From assembly GCA_002725095.1 (NCBI GenBank), contig PBQQ01000021.1, positions 23,159-31,881 of the forward strand: a DNA stretch of 8,723 bases. The letters run 5' to 3'. Shown piece by piece: positions 6,925 to 8,723 of this stretch. The number at the start of each line of letters is the position of its first letter. The first letter of the stretch is position 1. The DNA comes from Gammaproteobacteria bacterium. Its GTDB lineage: Bacteria; Pseudomonadota; Gammaproteobacteria; Pseudomonadales; Azotimanducaceae. Made by a program: the position numbers and the translations under genes. Below the pieces are notes generated by a model that saw only the letters and a list, made by a program, of their open reading frames with translations, ran no database searches and was not told where the DNA came from.

Positions 6925-7302
6925 TTATTGCTGCAAAAAGAGTCCAGCATAAATCACACACAGCCATCCGGCCATAAGAACGAGTCCGCCAAGCGGCGTG
7001 ACAGGTCCAAGCCACGTTGCCGAGGTCAGTATCAGCATATAGATACTGCCGCTAAACAACACGACACCGGCTATGAAGAAGCCGCCCGCGTAACGAAGCG
7101 CAGTGGCCCCGGTGTGAAGAACCCATACACCAACGATGAGCAGTGCAATGGCATGGATAAGTTGGTATTGCACCGCCGTCTGCCAACTGCTGAGCTGACT
7201 GGGTTCTAGCCGATCGCGCAGCCCGTGGGCACCGAACGCCCCCAAAGCCACTCCGAGCAACCCATAGAACCCTCCAACGGCAAGAAAAATCTTAGGCCAC
7301 AC
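6925..7302 (-). CDS. DUF423 family small inner-membrane protein
   Basis: A 125-aa protein with four predicted membrane helices (about 5-23, 49-66, 71-93 and 98-122) and the hallmark GVALGAFGAHGL (17-28) followed by a WQTAVQYQLIHA segment (40-51). Both are typical of DUF423 (YgdD/YwdK-like) proteins. The function is unknown. The start is GTG 7302: an in-frame TGA lies at 7314-7312, no other start comes between, and the next usable codon would remove most of helix 1. It begins 5 nt after the rpoH stop and ends 3 nt before trmB, so it is almost certainly co-transcribed with both. No good ribosome binding site is visible. Confidence 0.9.
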   Translation of the reverse strand: MWPKIFLAVGGFYGLLGVALGAFGAHGLRDRLEPSQLSSWQTAVQYQLIHAIALLIVGVWVLHTGATALRYAGGFFIAGVVLFSGSIYMLILTSATWLGPVTPLGGLVLMAGWLCVIYAGLFLQQ

Positions 7303-7307
7303 GACTG

Positions 7308-8156
7308 TTAGTCAGCAATTGCCAGCTTAAGTTTTTTCATCGCGTTTTTTTCCAATTGGCGAATGCGCTCAGCAGACACGCCGTATTCAGCGGCTAATTC
7401 GTGCAAGGTCGACTTCGCATCACTCAACCAGCGCTGTTGCAAAATGTCTCGACTGCGTTCGTCTAACTTCGCCAGACCTTCGCTTAAACGCAGGCTAACA
7501 TCACGTTGTAAATCCGCATCCGCAACCAGATCTGCCGGATCCGGTGCCGCCGACGCAAGGAAATGCACCGGTGCCGACACCGTATCGTCGTCGGTTGTGT
7601 ACCCGTCAAACGCCATGTCACTGGCACTTAGCCGGCCTTCCATACGGTTTACTTCTGCCGCGCTCACCCCTAAATCTTGTGCGATTGCTTTAGTTTCTTC
7701 CGCGCTGAGCCATGACAGTGAGCGCTTAGCGCCACGCAAATTAAAAAATAACTTACGCTGGGCTTTGGTCGTCGCCACTTTAACAATGCGCCAATTACGT
7801 AAAATATACTCGTGCATCTCGGCCTTGATCCAATGCACTGCAAAGGAAATGAGTCGCACACCCACAGAAGGGTCAAAACGTTTAACCGCTTTCATCAACC
7901 CAACATTGCCTTCTTGAATTAGATCGGCGTGCGGCAGCCCATAACCTTGATAGGTGCGCGCCAGATGCGCGACAAAACGCAGATGACACAAGACTAATTG
8001 CCGTGCTGCGTCGAGATCACCGTCGTTAAAAAATCGTTCGGCGAGCGCCCGCTCTTCTTCGGGTTTGAGTATCGGAAATTGGCTGACGGTGCGCAGGTAT
8101 GCGTCGAGATCAGCTCCTGGAGAGATACTCGGCATGGTCATAATATTTGTGATCAT
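7308..8156 (-). CDS. rpoH: RNA polymerase heat-shock sigma factor RpoH (sigma-32)
   Basis: Directs RNA polymerase to heat-shock promoters (chaperone and protease genes). The 282 aa match E. coli RpoH (284). Region 1.2/2.1 begins near 17 (DLDAYLRTVSQFPIL). Region 2 carries GYGLPHADLIQEGNVGLMKAV (71-91) and the -10-binding ISFAVHWIKAEMHEYILRNWR stretch (103-123). The RpoH box QRKLFFNLR (133-141) marks this subfamily apart from other group 2/3 sigma factors. Region 4.2 contains the helix-turn-helix from about 249 to 273 (LHELAAEYGVSAERIRQLEK). ATG 8156 is chosen for its GGAAG ribosome binding site; ATG codons at residues 6 and 8 lack one. A perfect CIRCE operator sits just upstream. ftsX precedes it and DUF423 follows after 5 nt. 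Confidence 0.97.
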   Translation of the reverse strand: MITNIMTMPSISPGADLDAYLRTVSQFPILKPEEERALAERFFNDGDLDAARQLVLCHLRFVAHLARTYQGYGLPHADLIQEGNVGLMKAVKRFDPSVGVRLISFAVHWIKAEMHEYILRNWRIVKVATTKAQRKLFFNLRGAKRSLSWLSAEETKAIAQDLGVSAAEVNRMEGRLSASDMAFDGYTTDDDTVSAPVHFLASAAPDPADLVADADLQRDVSLRLSEGLAKLDERSRDILQQRWLSDAKSTLHELAAEYGVSAERIRQLEKNAMKKLKLAIAD

Positions 8157-8162
8157 GTGATA

Positions 8163-8167
8163 CTTCC
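8163..8167 (-). promoter_or_regulatory. Shine-Dalgarno sequence of rpoH
   Basis: GGAAG on the minus strand lies 6 nt before ATG 8156. It singles out this ATG over the in-frame ATGs five and seven codons later. Confidence 0.65.
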
Positions 8168-8184
8168 GGTAACACTTTGTTCCT

Positions 8185-8214
8185 ATATTAGCACTCTATC
8201 TCGCCGAGTGCTAA
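8185..8214 (-). promoter_or_regulatory. Candidate rpoH promoter embedded in the CIRCE element
   Basis: On the minus strand, an extended -10 TGC-TAATAT (-10 hexamer 8190-8185) is preceded at 18 bp by TTAGCA (8214-8209), a 4/6 match to the sigma-70 -35 box. Both boxes come from the CIRCE arms, so bound HrcA would block RNA polymerase directly. Transcription would start near 8178, giving a leader of about 22 nt. The hexamers are weak individually (4/6 each) and the extended TGn is the best support. No convincing sigma-32 or sigma-E promoter was seen between 8157 and 8258. Confidence 0.45.
8188..8214. promoter_or_regulatory. CIRCE operator (HrcA binding site) upstream of rpoH
   Basis: The left arm TTAGCACTC (8188-8196) and right arm GAGTGCTAA (8206-8214) are separated by exactly 9 nt. 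This is a perfect match to the CIRCE consensus TTAGCACTC-N9-GAGTGCTAA. The inverted repeat extends two further base pairs (8186-8187 with 8215-8216), giving 11-bp arms. CIRCE is bound by HrcA, a repressor whose activity depends on GroEL and falls on heat shock. By chance, 18 fixed bases would be expected about 1e-7 times in a window of this size on one strand. The element lies 31 bp before the rpoH start codon and downstream of ftsX, so rpoH is the only sensible target. hrcA itself is not in the window. Confidence 0.95.
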
Positions 8215-8258
8215 TACCTTTTCCGCCGACCTAAAGAGGTTAGAATACCCCCTGGACT

Positions 8259-8723
8259 TTACGAGACCATTTCTTGGACGCCGCGGATGCGTTGACGTAC
8301 CGCCAACAATGCGCCAATAACGCCCAATAGAACCCCAACTACCAGCAGCGTTATGAGAAACATGGCGCCAAACCCTTGAACATGCACCGGCACGTCGTAA
8401 CTACCGAGCAATTCCGTTAATGGCGCTTCTATGGCGGTCAACGTAACCGCCAACAACATTGCGGCAACGACCGCTCCGCCTAACCCATAAAATACGCCAA
8501 AGTACAAAAAAGGCCGCCGAATTTGTGCACGCGTGGCGCCGACCAAACTCAGAACCCGCAACGCATCCAAACGGCTTTCTATGGCGAGTCGAACAGAGGC
8601 CGCAGTAACCAACACCGCACCGAGGGCAAACAACGCCCCAAGGATCAACCCCAAACGTTCGACCAGTTGGGTCAAACTACGCAGTCGTTCGAGCCATGTG
8701 TGTTCAATAACGACATCATCAAC
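8259..8723 (-). CDS. ftsX: Cell division protein FtsX, C-terminal part
   Basis: FtsX is the membrane subunit of the ABC-type FtsEX complex, which acts at the septum to control peptidoglycan hydrolases. The gene enters from the right edge, so only the last 154 codons and the TAA stop are present; the true start is outside the window. The visible part begins in the periplasmic loop (VDDVVIEHTWLERL) and contains three membrane helices at about residues 24-46, 75-97 and 119-142. Between the first two is the cytoplasmic segment SRLDALRVLSLVGATRAQIRRPFLYFG (50-76), the FtsX/MacB-type coupling region that contacts FtsE. The gene order ftsX then rpoH is standard in gammaproteobacteria. The 97-bp gap to rpoH shows no T-tailed hairpin, so some readthrough into rpoH is possible. 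Confidence 0.93.
   Translation of the reverse strand, partial: VDDVVIEHTWLERLRSLTQLVERLGLILGALFALGAVLVTAASVRLAIESRLDALRVLSLVGATRAQIRRPFLYFGVFYGLGGAVVAAMLLAVTLTAIEAPLTELLGSYDVPVHVQGFGAMFLITLLVVGVLLGVIGALLAVRQRIRGVQEMVS

Noticed and set aside
7363..7917. Plus-strand open frame of 184 codons inside rpoH
   Set aside because: It is antisense to highly conserved rpoH regions. Its composition (rich in Ser, Arg and Ala) is what a shadow frame gives, and no motif is visible.
8140..8165. Direct repeat ATCACA around the rpoH start codon as an RNA thermosensor
   Set aside because: A direct repeat does not form a hairpin, and no stable structure covering GGAAG and the ATG could be drawn by eye. A folding calculation would be needed.
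8231..8242. Small hairpin ACCT/AGGT after ftsX as a terminator
   Set aside because: Only four base pairs and no T run follows, so it is not a credible terminator.
1..8723. Mobile element, CRISPR array, tRNA/rRNA gene, defence or biosynthetic cluster
   Set aside because: No transposase, inverted terminal repeats, spaced direct repeats or RNA gene signatures were seen. Almost every base is accounted for by conserved housekeeping genes in a standard order.

Overview
The window is a stretch of core chromosome from a gammaproteobacterium with moderate G+C. The gene content and order match the block that in Pseudomonas runs from pilT through yggS-proC-yggT-metX-metW-DUF4426-rdgB-hemW, then trmB-DUF423, rpoH and ftsX. 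The similarity is by gene families and order, recalled from general knowledge; no search was run, so a genus is not assigned. There is no mobile element, tRNA, rRNA or CRISPR array.

Layout. The left edge (1-119, minus strand) holds the first 39 codons of a PilT/PilU-family retraction ATPase. A 132-bp divergent intergenic region separates it from an eight-gene plus-strand run (252-6219): yggS (PLP homeostasis), proC (last step of proline synthesis), yggT (membrane protein), metX and metW (methionine branch), a secreted DUF4426 protein, rdgB (clean-up of non-canonical purine nucleotides) and hemW (heme chaperone). Spacings range from 4-nt overlaps to a 10-nt gap, so this is very probably one operon with translational coupling. 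It ends at a Rho-independent terminator that lies inside the 3' end of the convergent trmB gene.

The right half is on the minus strand. Reading in its own direction, it holds the 3' part of ftsX, a 97-bp gap, rpoH (heat-shock sigma factor), a DUF423 membrane protein and trmB (tRNA m7G46 methyltransferase). The last three are 5 and 3 nt apart, so they look like one transcript.

The most notable signal is a perfect CIRCE element (TTAGCACTC, 9 nt, GAGTGCTAA; 8188-8214) directly upstream of rpoH. CIRCE is the operator of the HrcA repressor. Its arms coincide with the best candidate -35 and extended -10 boxes for rpoH. This suggests that the repressor-based (HrcA/GroEL) and sigma-based (RpoH) heat-shock systems are wired in series here, with DUF423 and trmB carried on the same transcript. 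Other points of note are forced non-ATG starts (TTG for proC, GTG for DUF423, TTG for trmB) and trmB lying in the same frame as DUF423, two codons past its stop.
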